Shown here: piece after piece, positions 37,370 through 48,743 of the stretch
Numbering within the stretch: the first letter of the stretch is position 1
Layout: each line of letters starts with the position of its first letter
Assembly: GCA_037951105.1 (NCBI GenBank)
Contig: JBAMJV010000838.1
Location: 62,001 to 126,000 of the forward strand
Direction of reading: 5' to 3'
DNA: 64,000 nucleotides
Origin: Echinarachnius parma
Lineage: Eukaryota; Echinodermata; Echinoidea; Clypeasteroida; Echinarachniidae
Notes under the pieces: generated by a model
What the model was told of the DNA's origin: nothing
Seen by the model: the letters and a program-made list of their open reading frames with translations, nothing else
Database searches by the model: none
Position numbers and translations under genes: made by a program

Positions 37370-38707
37370 TGCCCACTATGCGATCTGAGCTTGCGATCTA
37401 GCCCGAGTTGCTAGCGATCTCGGTTCGGTGTGAATCGCACCAGATCGCCGCGAGTCAGCCCGATCTCATTGCGTACGCGATCTTTTCGGTGCCCACTAAG
37501 CGATCTCACGGCGACTTCCCCTGAGAAATGCATTGTCCCTATTTCCACGCATGCGTGCATGGTTGATGATTATAGCCAGGTATTGTTCGCTCTTGCTTGT
37601 CTATACATCATAATCAGCTTTGTGAGTTTTTTTTTATAAACCCAGTGCCCACTTTGCGATCTGCGCCTAGCGATCTAGAGCGATCTTGCCCGAATACGAG
37701 CGATCCCACGAGATATGTGGTTAATTCGCAAGGTGGGCATCAATGGCCGCACCAGATCGCTGTAACTCGCGTCCGCAAGGGTTGTGTCGGTTGCGGTCGC
37801 CAGGTTTTGGACATGTTCAAAAATTTCGTTCTCGATCGCATGTCGGGCGAGATCGCACAAATGGCAAGCCATTTGGGAAATTGTTCATATTTCCGGATAT
37901 CAGGAATTCATTCCTTGATATCAGGAATTCTGTTTTCATATATCAATAATTAAATTATTGATCAGGAAATAAATCAATGATATCCAGAGTTCGATTTCTT
38001 GATATCAAGAATTCGATTTCTTGATGCCAGGAGTTGAATTCTTGAAATCAGGAATTGCAATTGGTTAGCAACAGAAAGTGGTTTCTTGATATCAAGAATT
38101 CAATGTTCAGTTATGCGAGACTGCTCTACAACGGCGCCCTGCAAGAATAAAGAATTCTTTTATTGATGTCAAGAAACGAATTGTTGATATCAAGAAATAA
38201 TTTGTTGTTGTTAAGCAATGGTAATTTAACAAATTCCAAGTCAAACAAGCGTTAATAACTGGCTATTGTATTCATGGACAATGCGTGGAAATGGGGTCAA
38301 GACATGACCCCGAAGAAGTGACACTGAAAAGATCCTGTGCACAATGGAATCGGGCTGACTCACTGCGAACTGATGTAATTCCAAGGTCGCTAACCCATGC
38401 CCACTGTGCGATATTGCCCGAATAGGAGCGATCCCCTGAGATCTGTGGTTAAATCGCAAAGTGGGCACCAATGGCCGCAGCAGATCGCGGCGAATGCGAT
38501 CGAGACCGATCTGGTCGCCAGATTTTTGAACATGTCAAAACCCCGGCAACCGCAACCGACATCACCATTGCAGACGCGAGTTGCAGCGATCTGGTGCGGC
38601 CACTGGTGCCCACTTTGCGACTTAACCACATATTTCAGGGGATTGCTCCCATTCGGGCAAGATCGCTAGATCGCTAAGCCCAGACTGCATGGTGGGCGTT
38701 GGGCTTT
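37361..38707. mobile_element. TIR element inside unit copy 1 (GTGCCCACTATGCGATC family)
   Basis: The ends AAAGCC(T/C)A(A/G)TGCCCACTAT and complement lie at 37361 and 38707. Internal partial copies of the same end occur near 37640 ('cccagtgcccactttgcgat') and 38395, so it seems compound or nested. 'gcgatct' words recur many times. Equivalent elements are present in copies 2-4 (49909-51329, 54570-55940, 60738-62108). No target duplication is clear. Confidence 0.7.
37890..38215. repeat. Array of GATATC-centred palindromes
   Basis: The self-complementary word TTCTTGATATCAAGAA and variants (CCTTGATATCAGGAATTC, GTTGATATCAAGAA) occur about ten times in 325 bp with irregular spacing. The same cluster occupies the middle of the TIR element in every unit copy. 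It could fold into many small hairpins. Confidence 0.75.
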
Positions 38708-38758
38708 AGTCAACATAATTGTCAATGGAAATAAAGAGAGAAAGGGCTTTTGTCTATT

Positions 38759-41700
38759 TGTTTGTTTGTTTCGTATGACATATATGCACATTTTATAAAT
38801 TCAAATCTAGGTTTCTCAGCCAGGTCAGAGCAGCATCTGTTGTCTGATGAATCCCCTCAAAACTATCAGGGAAACGTCGGAGAGGGCAGTCATTTACCAC
38901 ATGCTGCACTGTCTGGTCTGGATTCCCGCAGTCACATGCAGGGCTCTCTTTCATTTTCCATCGATGGAGATGATGGGCTGACCTTGCATGGAGTTTTCTT
39001 ATCCTGTTGAGAGTCACCCATTGCTTTCTGGGGAGGTTGAAGCCTGCTGGCTCTGACGTAGGGTCCTGTACAAGGTCTTGGTTAGGGAAGTCGGATTCCG
39101 CCCAGGCTTTGCCCATTCTCCTTTTAGGTCAAACTCTTCTAGAGACTTTGCAGAAGTCCAAAAGGGTGTCCGTGACTTAAGGCGCATGTTGGGTAGGTTC
39201 CCTAGGTACTCGTGGATAGGTAGGTCTGGGTTGGTGGAGGTGCGGTGTAGTTCCTTGCGCATTATCTCCTGTCTGCGTACTCCAGGTGGAGCGATGTGGG
39301 AGAGAGCAGGTAGCCATTGAAGAGGTGTTGACTTAAGGGTGCCAGTAATTATTCTCATAGCTGAGTTCAAAATTACATCTACCTTCTTGGTATGGCAGCT
39401 CTTTGTCCACACTGGTGAGCAGTACTCTGCAACATAGTAGACTAGTGCTATGCAGGCTGTTCGAAGGGTTTGTGTGCCTGAACCCCAGCTGTTTCCTGCA
39501 AGCTTCCGGATAATGTTGACTCTGGTCTTCAGGTTTCCAGAAACCCTCTTGAGATGTTCACGATAGGTGAGGCTGCGGTCCAGGGTAACTCCAAGATATT
39601 TGGGGAACTCTTCATGCTTGACTGTTTTGCCACAGAAGGTGACCTTCAGTTCTGTTTTCGCTTGTCGGTTACTGAGGTGGAAGGCAGTGGTTGTTGTCTT
39701 ATTGGGATTGGGACGAAGGCGCCAGTAGGTGAAGTAGTCCTCCATCTTCTTCATGTCTTTGGTGAAGGTTGTGCTAAGTACGTTGAAATCGGTGGATTGG
39801 GTAGCTAATGCAAGATCATCAAGATCATCAAGTGGTCTCCGGCATGTCACTTACATAGATGTTGAAAAGCATCGGGGCCAAGACAGACCCTTTAGGGAGG
39901 CCGTCGTTGAGGGTTCTAGCCGAGCTTGTTTGTCCTTCAAGTGAAACTCTGAATCTTCTGTTGCTGAGTATGGAAGCAAGGATGCGCATGGTTGTCTGAC
40001 ACTTGAAGATGCGGGAGGCTTTGAGTAGCAGGCCATGTCTCCATACAGTGTCGTAGGCTGATGAGAGGTCAATCAGTGCCACACCCATTTTGAGGGCGCG
40101 CTGATAGCCTGCCTCGATGAAGGTAGTGAGGGCTAGGACTTGGTCGGAACAGCTCCTTTTTGGTCTGAAGCCTGCTGGCTCCTTTGGTAGCACTGGTTCT
40201 ACCAATGGGCTAAGCCTGACCAGAAGGAGACGCTCAAACAATGTGTAGGATGTGCATAGAAGAGAGATGGGACGGTAGCTTGCAGGGTCGTTCGCAGGTT
40301 TCCCTGGTTTAATGATCGCAATCACTTTAGCCTCTCTCCAAGCCTTCGGGATAACTCCGGAAGAGTGGATGTAGGACCGAGGAATGAGGCCAGCCAGCCG
40401 CGGCCTTTTGGTCCAAGGTTCTTCAGGAATTCTGGGTAGATTCCATCAATTCCAGCTGCTTTCCCTGATTTTGTGGATGAGAGACCAATGTCGACATCTT
40501 CTCTAGTGTAAGGTCTAGCAAGTGGGGAAATCTTTGCTGATGTTGAGTAGGACTTGGAAAGGTTCTTCTTGACTTCTTTACGTGATGCCTTTGTAGAAGG
40601 TACCTTGGAATTGAGGAGCAGGCGTGAAGCAACAGCATTTGCTGTTACTTTAGGAGGTTGATGTTGAACGGGGGTTGCTGCTCCAAGATGTCGAAGAAGG
40701 TTCCAAGCCTTCTGACTCGAGTGTGTAAATTTGAGATCTTCTACAGTCTCTTGCCAGCGCTTTTGTCTAGCTGTGTCGAGGGAATCCAAGAGTTATGTTG
40801 CAATGTCTGGATCACCAGTGGATTCATACTGCTTGAGGAGCTCTTCTGATTCTGGCAGCCAGCAAGGTGTGTAGACTTCACGAAAGCCACGAGGGATGTG
40901 TTTCTTGACGGTGTCCTTGAGGATATTGCAGAAGGATGTGTAGCTTTTGGGGACTGGTTCAAGATTGGTGATTTGCTCCTCCACGTCATCTGTAAAGGCT
41001 TTCCAGTCAGCTTTCCTAAAGTTCCATCGTGGTTGGGGCTTTGATTGGATAAGAGGTATCTCTACACCAATATGGATCAAAGCTGGACGATGTTGGCTAT
41101 GAGGGAAGAGAGGAATTATCTTGCGAGATGCATGTAGCGGGCGACCATTGTTGGTTTTGGACAAAAAGCAGAGATCCGGATTGTAATCCCTTCTCCATCT
41201 GCTTGAGTGGAAAGTTCCCGGTTGTTTGGCATCATGGAGGAGGTAGCGGTCGCAGGCTGATGCCCACATCTCCAGTTGCTCTCCGTTCTCGTCATCTTTG
41301 GCATAGCCCCAGGATGAGTGATGACTGTTAAAATCTCCAGCATGGACTTCAGGGTGGGCATGGGTCTGAAGTGCAAGAGAGGGCCAGTTCGTTTTTGGTG
41401 GTTTGTATATGTTTGTGATTGTTATATCTCCAACTTTCACGGTGGCCGTGAAGATGTCATTATTGGAGGATTCCTCAAGGACACAAAAGTATGTCAGGTC
41501 ATGTCTTAGGTAGGTAGCAACTCCATACTTGGTGTGGTACACGGCCGCAATGAGCTTGAAGCCGTAGACGCGGAGCTTAGATGCACACGTCTCATCACGG
41601 ATATGGGTTTCTTGTAGGAGGATAATGTCGATGTCAAGATCCTTTGCTGATCTAGCGAGGTAGTCACTTTTTGCGCGTGACATACCTTCCGCATAAATTT

Positions 41701-41905
41701 GGTATATGCGGAGAGATGTCCCTATTATGCGAGATGGTTGGCCTTGATAAGGGCCATTAAGGGACGTTTTGCCCTGAGGAGGGCCATTCGTAGGTTGACT
41801 TGGAGAAGTCATCGATGGTTGTTGGTTGCGCATGTCTGGTTGTTGGCATTAGTAAGGAAGGTTTCCAAACAGGGTGGACCACGAGAAGGTTGCCATCTTC
41901 CACCC
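38759..41905 (-). mobile_element. Full-length jockey-like LINE inserted in unit copy 1
   Basis: Flanked by a 12-bp direct repeat CTTTTGTCTATT (38747-38758 and 41906-41917). Copies 2-4 have this sequence once and uninterrupted, proving a target duplication. On the minus strand it starts with a short leader of about 70 bp, has one long coding remnant (41833-38793) and a short 3' end finishing in a few AAAC units. 3147 bp in total. Insertion after the unit duplicated is the simplest reading. Confidence 0.93.
38793..41833 (-). pseudogene. LINE endonuclease / reverse transcriptase, broken
   Basis: Order on the minus strand: APE-type endonuclease 41833-40793 (LLQETHIRDE, HAGDFNSHHSSWGY, SQHRPALIHIG); reverse transcriptase 40789-39100 (GIDGIYPEFLKN, SYRPISLLCTSYTLFERLLL, ALIDLSSAYDTVW, GLPKGSVLAPMLFNIY); C-terminal Cys/His segment 39116-38793 (CDCGNPDQTVQHVVNDCP). 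This organisation fits jockey-superfamily elements that carry both activities in one frame. Breaks: an in-frame stop at about 40793, a frameshift near 40380-40400, a frameshift with loss of the tyrosine side of the YxDD box near 39830-39850 (a small GATGATCTT duplication is visible), and a frameshift near 39050-39110. So this copy is inactive, although few changes separate it from an open frame. Confidence 0.92.
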
Positions 41906-42012
41906 CTTTTGTCTATTGAAAAACGCGAAGCTGATTTACATCAGAGTCGGTTTCAATGGATTCTTTTCATGTAACTGTTTGGCGTTCGAATCACAAAAGA
42001 CCGACGGTAAGA

Positions 42013-42028
42013 ATGGCTTCACGCCCAG
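42013..42028 (+). other. ATG plus splice-donor-like motif, unit copy 1
   Basis: AAGAATGGCTTCACGCCCAG is followed by GTAAGC, a start codon in good context 16 bp before a strong splice donor. It is kept in all four copies (51475, 56087 and 62255 are the other ATGs, approximately). A tiny first coding exon is possible, but no downstream exon is recognised. Confidence 0.2.
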
Positions 42029-43389
42029 GTAAGCCACAACAAACCTTGTTTTCGAATTCCACGTCCCTTCCCAGTGGAGTCATTTGAAAGGAATTCATTG
42101 ACAAACGAACTGTGAGACCAACTCAGCCTGATTCTCACAGTGCATGCACGCACGTCACCCACAAACACACACACAATAGAGCGTCTGTTACTTAGAAATA
42201 GGATGGTGCGATCACATTGTACACTCGTTGACCGTAGATGGCGAAATACTGATTTCAGCCGCAGCGGCTGACGCGGCAGAGCCGTCGGTTCTGTTCAGCC
42301 GTGGCAGAAAATCTTTACATTTTGACCAACTCTATCATTTAAACGCATCTAAAATACTTGTCCATGCATGGTCTAACTGAAGAGGATAGTAACTTTGTGG
42401 TTAATTGAAAGGTTGGAATTTTCTTTCTTGGCTTCAATTCCATTTTAAGAGGAAATAACGATATCTTAAAGACTACTATCATTAACACACAGCAGCCTAG
42501 AAAGTAATATATTCTAAGAATATATTATTATTTTTAAGTTAATTTTTTTACACAAATTCAACGGATTTCCAGTGCAATGCGAATGTAATTTTGACTTTGA
42601 TTTAAGTTGATTAATTAAGAAGTATCTCAACAATTCGGACTAAGTGATGTTATAAACAAAATGAAGATCATGACTATCAACTATTAAAAGGGAATTCTTG
42701 CAGGCATTGCAAATTATTTCATGTTTTTGAGGTCCGTAATAATGTCAACAGTGAAACGTGATAACGTTGGGTAATACATTTAAAATAATAATCACAATGC
42801 CATAAATTAAACCCTCATAAGTTTGTCGTCCCTTTATAAGCAAAACAATTTAAATATAATGGCGAATCCATAGCATAAATACATTTTATTTGTATTTTTA
42901 AGAACGTATTAGTATGTTTGTTATATCCGGAAGTATAAACGAAAAGTTTAGTGTTGCCAGCCATAGTTTGTAATCTTTCATTATTTTGATCTAATGTATG
43001 ATTCATTCAAAAGATGACAATTTCGAACAAAATATCTACTTATGATTATGATCAAATTATGAGAAAACAATGACCCCTTATATCCGTTGATGTATTGACC
43101 CTATACTAGATTGTTATTGCGAAATTCGCATTGCATAATGTACATATAGGGGGTTTCGAATGTCATTGTGAAATACCTTACCAATTACTAATAACGATTT
43201 GCGGTTTATTGACGAATAATAAAAGACGGTTCGCGTTGGTACGAGATGCGATTTCGCATTTATATGTTTTTATTTTCGTTTCACAAATAATGGAAAATGA
43301 CCCTAGGCCCTCGTTGTCCATAAATCGTCATTAGATGACGACATTTCAGAAAATGTACATGACGGCGGTGATGATTATTGTGTACTCTA

Positions 43390-44130
43390 TAAGCCAGTTC
43401 GTAATTAGACCATGGAGCGTGAGTGACGTCACAGGTCATAGGTCAATATTCCATCAACACACTTCACTGAGTGTACGGCACTGCACGGCCGCGCATTGTC
43501 AATGCATTGTCAATGCATAATGATGATGATGGTGATGGTGCAGTGGTGATAGTGATGCTGATGAAGAGGGTGACCGTGATGCAATAATGATGATGATCAT
43601 GATGATGATGGCGGCGGTGGTGGTGATAATGGTGATGATGATGATGATGATGATGATGATGGTGATGATATGGTGCTGGTGGTGATGATGATGGTGGTGG
43701 TGGTAATGATGGTGATGATGATAATGATGATGGTGGTGGTGGTGGTGGTGATGATGATGATGGTGATGAGGATGAAGATGATAACAATGAAGATGATGGT
43801 GCTGGTGGTGATGATGATGGTGGTGGTGGTAATGATGGTGATGATGATAATGATGGTGGTGGTGGTGCTGATGATGATGATGGCGGTGGGGGTGGTGATG
43901 GTGGTGATGATGATGATGGTGGTGGTGGTGATGATGATGATGGTGGTGATGGTGATGAGGATGAAGATGATAACAATGAAGATGATGATGGTGCTGGTGG
44001 TGATGATGATGGTGGTGGTGGTAATGATGATGATGGTGGTGATGATGATGATGGTGGTGGTGGTGGTGGTGGTGATGATGGTGATGATCGATGATGATGA
44101 AGATGATGATGATGATGATGACGATGATGA

Positions 44131-44164
<34 letters not shown>

Positions 44165-45484
44165 GGTGGTGGTGGTGGTGGTGGTGGTGATGATGATGAT
44201 GAAGGTGCGAGTGGTGATGGTGGTGATGATGATGATGGTGGTGGTGATGATGATGGTGACCGTGATGCAATAATGATGATGATCATGATGATGATGGCGG
44301 TAGTGGTGGTGATAATGGTGATGATGATGATGGTGATGAGGATAGAGATGATGATATGGTGGTGGTGGTGATGATGATGGTGGTGGTGGTAATGATGGTG
44401 ATGATGATGATAATGATGATGGTGGTGGTGGTGTGGTGATGATGATGATGGTGATGAGGATGAAGATGATAACAATGAAGATGATGGTGCTGGTGGTGAT
44501 GATGATGGTGGTGGTGGTAATGATGGTGATGATGATGATAATGATAGTGGTGGTGGTGCTGATGATGATGGCGGTGGGGGTGGTGATGATGATGGTGACC
44601 GTGATGCAATAATGATGATGATCATGATGATGGAGGTGGTGGTGGTGGTGATGATGGTGTTGGTGGTGGTGATGATGGTGATGATGATGATGATGGCGAT
44701 TGATGGTGGTGTTGGTGATGATGGTGATGGCGGTGGTGATGATGGTGATGATGGTGAGGAGGATGAAGATACAAACCAATGAAACATCAACAACTAATGA
44801 CAGGAGCTGGTACATGTCAGTTAGAACAGCTTACCACCTGCTTAATATGAGGTTAAACATATCTACTAAAATAAGGTAAATGTACTTGCTATATTACATG
44901 AATTTACTTTGATGACATGTGCACAAAAATGGTTATTGGTTGCATGGTTATTTGTGTAATGTGATCTGTGTAAATTTGTACAATAAATCACATACCTATA
45001 GCTATGTAATGAGCAAAATACAATTTAATTGCACTGACTTTTTACAGTTCTGACTTTCCAGTGTATATTATAACTAAATACCTTACCAGTTCAAATGTTA
45101 ATATCTTTTCCACAAAAGGGGAATTATAAACAACATCAAATCTGTTGTGCTTCTATATACAAATACAAGGAGGGAGACATTTGTTAGTATGTAGGCTAGA
45201 TTCCATTTTAATGAGACTTAATTTATTGGGTATTGATTCTTGTAGTAAAAATATCTGAGGGGAAAAGATAAATGTTCTTAATTATGTTTACATGAATATG
45301 AAAATTAAACCCCTCCACCCTCCCCCACCCCCAATCCCGGCTCTTGAAAATGTAAACAAACAAGTCGCATTCAATTACACGTGTGGCTCCGTCAATTCTC
45401 ACGATTCGATGGAATATCGATGGAACCCGGAAGTCTAGATCGGTAATTTCGCGCATGCGCAGGTTGTAACTACGAACTGGCTTA
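43390..45484. mobile_element. TIR element with a giant (GAT/GGT)n core, unit copy 1
   Basis: The ends TAAGCCAGTTCGTA(A/G)TTA and complement match 17 of 18. Unit copies 2-4 lack this sequence and instead have about 155 bp between the same flanks, so insertion came with a deletion or the others gained DNA. No target duplication is visible. About 1.26 kb of the 2.1 kb is trinucleotide repeat. Outer parts contain GACGTCAC and GCGCATGCGC words. Confidence 0.7.
43515..44770. repeat. Compound (GAT)n/(GGT)n microsatellite
   Basis: About 1.25 kb of GAT, GGT and GATGGT repeats. Longer segments recur: 'gaccgtgatgcaataatgat' at about 43572, 44257 and 44596, and 'gaggatgaagatgataacaa' at about 43767, 43954 and 44455. 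The His-, Ser-, Pro- and Ile-rich open frames on both strands are composition artefacts. Confidence 0.95.
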
Positions 45485-45974
45485 TTAGTAGAGCATACGC
45501 AGAAATAACAACAAATAATAATTTACCCAGTTTTACCCGATTTCATTTACTCGGATCAAGATCAAAAGTTGTGCTACTAATTAATATGACATATGATTTA
45601 CATCTGTATTGATATAGGGGAGTTACAACTTACATACCGTTATTTGGAATTACTTGTGATTGTGCTGTTTTCCTAATGGAAATGAAAGATAAAACTTGAT
45701 ATGAAAAAAAAGTAAGTTCATATTAAATATTAAAGGTGTTATCACGTATCAAATACAGTGGCTTCACTTGGTGTTAAAATTGATATTTTATTCATTATTT
45801 TAAATGTTTTGTTGTGTTTTTGTTAAGTATTGGTGGGCACGTGACCTGCCCCCAGGCCTCTTTAAAGCACTAAAGATAAAGCAGTGCAGCTTGTGTGTAG
45901 TCCAGGCCCCCCCCCCCCCAAACTCAAAATGGAAGTTGGCCAAATTTTCAATGAAGAGAACGTCTGATTTCTAT

Positions 45975-46521
45975 AGCCGCATTCAGACGATAAAAGCAAA
46001 TCTCGTGGTTATCTTGTGGTTATCTTGTGGTTTGCAATTCTTAAGAATATCTTGTGGTTTGCGCTCGTTTGAACACGCAAAACTCGTGGTTATCTTGTGG
46101 TTTCCAAACCACGAAATTGCGCACACTGCAAAAAATGCGCAATCTCGTGGTTATCTTGTGGTTATCTTGTGGTTTGCAAACCACAAGATAACCACAAGAT
46201 ACTTGTAAGATTTTGCTCAGAATGAGCGCGCGATAAGCGCGCGACTGCGCGCAGTCTACTTTTTTTACCGTCTGAACACAATCAGCTTCGAGACTCGTGG
46301 TTTGGGTTGACCTCATGACCGAGATATGCTTCCGGTGTGAAAACAAGTCAAGTGAGCGCGCGTGACCTCAAATGAGAAAGGCGCGCATGCTACGTCCGGT
46401 TTTAATTCTTAAGAATTGCAACTCTCGAGAATTGGCATCGTTTGAACACACATTTTGAAGTTCTTAAGAATTGCAAGATATTAAGAATTACAAGATATTC
46501 TTTCATCGTCTGAATACGGCT
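45975..46521. mobile_element. TIR element rich in 'ATCTTGTGG' palindromes
   Basis: The ends AGCCG(C/T)ATTCAGACGAT and complement lie at 45975 and 46521, with TAT at both outer sides (45972-45974 and 46522-46524). Inside, 'tcgtggttatcttgtggttt' occurs repeatedly and a 50-bp perfect palindrome lies at 46152-46201. No coding capacity. Confidence 0.75.
46152..46201. repeat. 50-bp perfect palindrome
   Basis: Two 25-bp arms with no loop, centred between 46176 and 46177. The arm contains ATCTTGTGGTTATCTTGTGG. Confidence 0.95.
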
Positions 46522-46524
46522 TAT

Positions 46525-47466
46525 GTTAATTAGACTGGCTGACATGGTAATATTAGCGTAAATTCATTCATAATAATGCGCGGGCGCGAACTTCCAAATA
46601 TATCACGCACGAATGTATGGTATGCCTCTGCTATGACGTCACAATGAAAAACAATATTTTGCTCCTAGTAGGGAAATCCCCTGTTTCTGACTGTGCATGT
46701 GCGCAATTAACTAAATGAAATCGCGTAACTGTTAGTACTGCGCGTAATAAAATAAAATAATAGAGATGAATACAAATACTTAGCGTCTTTGGTATTATGA
46801 AGCGCAATTTTGCTGAGAAGTGCGTGTTTAAATGCCATGGCAACTGCAACACAAATGAGTGCGCAATGCGTAATTACTTTAGCTTTTTGCGTAATGTGTT
46901 ATTTTATCCAATGAATCCACGTCTGGTAATTTATTCACATGAACAAACTCTGAGGTACTACCTCATTTGCATGAACTTCAGGACTTATTTTCAAAAACTC
47001 GCTGCTGAAGGCGTGGCCTATCTCTGTGGTTAAACCGCTATATGAATATTCAGTTGGGCTTCTAGTATTTATATTGTATTTCTGTGGTGTAGTCCTACAT
47101 AAGTTAGCCTTTAGTCAAGGCTCTATATGGCTTGGAGATTCTCTATGCGATCGCGAGCTAGCTAGCTGTGAGAGAGCACGGGGTCAGCGAGCGGGACGAA
47201 CTGGCTCCCATATAGAGCCTTTATGAACTTAACACACAGTAATTTATTAATGAGATGAAAACATTAACCAATCAGATCGCTAGATGCGGGTAACCTCTGC
47301 ATGACTCGGGGCCTAATACACAATATTGCCGTGGCGTGTTACGCTAGTATGTTGCGGAGACCCTCTAGCAACCAGTAACCGTGTATTGTGCAAGAAGGCG
47401 TGTTTGGTTTTACTTGGTTTTACTATGCAGCTTGATTGTGTGTCTAAACGGGGTCTAAACAAAGAC
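46525..47466. other. No gene seen; one short inverted repeat
   Basis: Contains a 14-bp inverted pair AAGGCTCTATATGG (47117-47130) and its complement (47208-47221) around a GC-rich loop, and near 47085 the word 'gtgtagtcctacataagt' that marks the unit junction elsewhere. Confidence 0.4.
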
Positions 47467-47469
47467 TAA

Positions 47470-47913
47470 CAGGCAATTCATACTTACGTCTAGCACTGGC
47501 TCGGCACTGGATCAATCCAGTGCTAGACGTATATATGAATGGAATGTCTAGCATCAGTCTGTGCTCAGCATGGCATAACTTTGATGCTAGACACACTCGT
47601 CTAGCACAAGGTTGCGCATGCGCATTACGGTATTGCGCGTTCAGAATTTGCAAGTCATCGTTACGTCACACTAGAAGTGTACTAGTGCGCGTTCAGAATT
47701 TGCAAGTCATCATTACGTCACAATAGAAGTGTACTAGTGCGCATGCCCAGACATGTCTTAGACATTTCCAATCCACTGTTTGTATTCATACTTGCGCGTC
47801 AGTTATCCACTGTTGATGCCGAGTATGAATGGTCGGCTTTTTCGTCTAGCACTGGCTCGGCACTGGATTTATCCAGTGCCGAGCCAGTGCTAGACGTAAG
47901 TATGAATTGCCTG
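47470..47913. mobile_element. TAA-flanked MITE (Harbinger-like target)
   Basis: The inverted ends CAGGCAATTCATACTTACGT extend to more than 40 bp ('ctagcactggctcggcactg'). TAA borders both sides (47467-47469 and 47914-47916). A TWA target fits PIF/Harbinger-type MITEs. The right half holds a 26-bp-arm hairpin (47843-47868 / 47871-47896), and the middle has a roughly 50-bp tandem pair with 'ttcagaatttgcaagtcatc' (about 47638 and 47693). Confidence 0.8.
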
Positions 47914-47916
47914 TAA

Positions 47917-48743
47917 CACTCGCAAACGGCTGATCTACCATCCCGTGGTAGATGAATATTCGTTATTTAACAGGTTTACATTATAAATAAACAACAACCA
48001 ATGTGCAAAAAGAGAAAGACTCTCTCGCGCTTCGCGCTCGATGTGTTCGCTTTCTTATTCGCTCACTCTCGATCTCCACTCGCTCCGCTCGCGTAATTGT
48101 GCATATATAGCGTGAGAGTCTTGACGAAAGACAATACATAAGTATATATATATGATATTATATTCCACATACTAAGAATCTTGCTCTACGATTGGTCAAA
48201 AGTTAATCACGTGATGAAATATAGTTTCGCCCATCATTGATGGGCTGTGTAGATATTTTGGGTGAAAGTGCATTGCACTCGCTAGATAGTCGGTAAAAGT
48301 TCGTTGCACTGTGTAGATATTCAATTGTTCGCGCGCAAGTATACGCGTGCGCGCGTTAGTGCGCAGAAAGGTAGCGCGCTGATGCGCAACGTTTGCGCGC
48401 GGCTACGCTTAATAGACAATGGTATATAAGCGTCTTTGACTTTTAATCATCAATCTTGTTCATGTGCAGGATTGACGAAATTTAAAAAAAAGACTCGATC
48501 AATTGTTCAATATTCCAAACTTTTTAGCCCTTTGTGTTTAGGTCGTTTGTGATCAAAATAATTGATGTGGAATATAAAGCAAATAATCACCTTTTGGTTT
48601 CAGGCGATGGCAAACTATCACTTCCTCGGCGATCTGAATGTATACGCTATCTTTCCTCAGCTTCGCTTCGGAAAGATAGCTACATCCAGATCGCCTCGGA
48701 AGTGATAGTTTGTCCCATCACCTTCACCAACGGTAATTATTTG
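47917..48743. other. No gene seen; inverted repeat near 48604-48723
   Basis: A CG-rich block ('gcgcgcaagtatacgcgtgc') lies around 48330-48410. An imperfect hairpin pairs 'gatggcaaactatcacttcc' (about 48605) with its complement near 48715. At about 48138 the unit-junction word 'acataagtatatat' reappears. Confidence 0.4.

Larger units (their letters stand above)
35569..45900 (+). repeat. Large tandem unit, copy 1 (interrupted)
   Basis: Same order of landmarks as copies 2-4: 'gtatgcaccagattgcataa' start, 45-codon frame, internal TIR element, 'cttttgtctattgaaaaacg', 'catgcatggtcta', and end 'gcagcttgtgtgtagtcc'. It differs by three insertions (36180-36975, 38759-41905, 43390-45484) and lacks about 155 bp found in the other copies next to the third insertion. 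Without the insertions it is close to the 4.63 kb unit length. Confidence 0.9.

Noticed and set aside
37430..37953. Open frames within the GCGATCT-rich TIR element
   Set aside because: Present on both strands around inverted repeats, and duplicated only because the unit is duplicated.
42815..43006. 63-codon minus-strand open frame repeated at 52267, 56889 and 63057
   Set aside because: It lies in AT-rich unit DNA. Differences include amino-acid replacements and the whole unit is duplicated, so conservation is not evidence of coding.
43464..44815. Long open frames rich in His, Ser, Pro or Ile
   Set aside because: They are trinucleotide-repeat artefacts present on both strands over the (GAT/GGT)n block.
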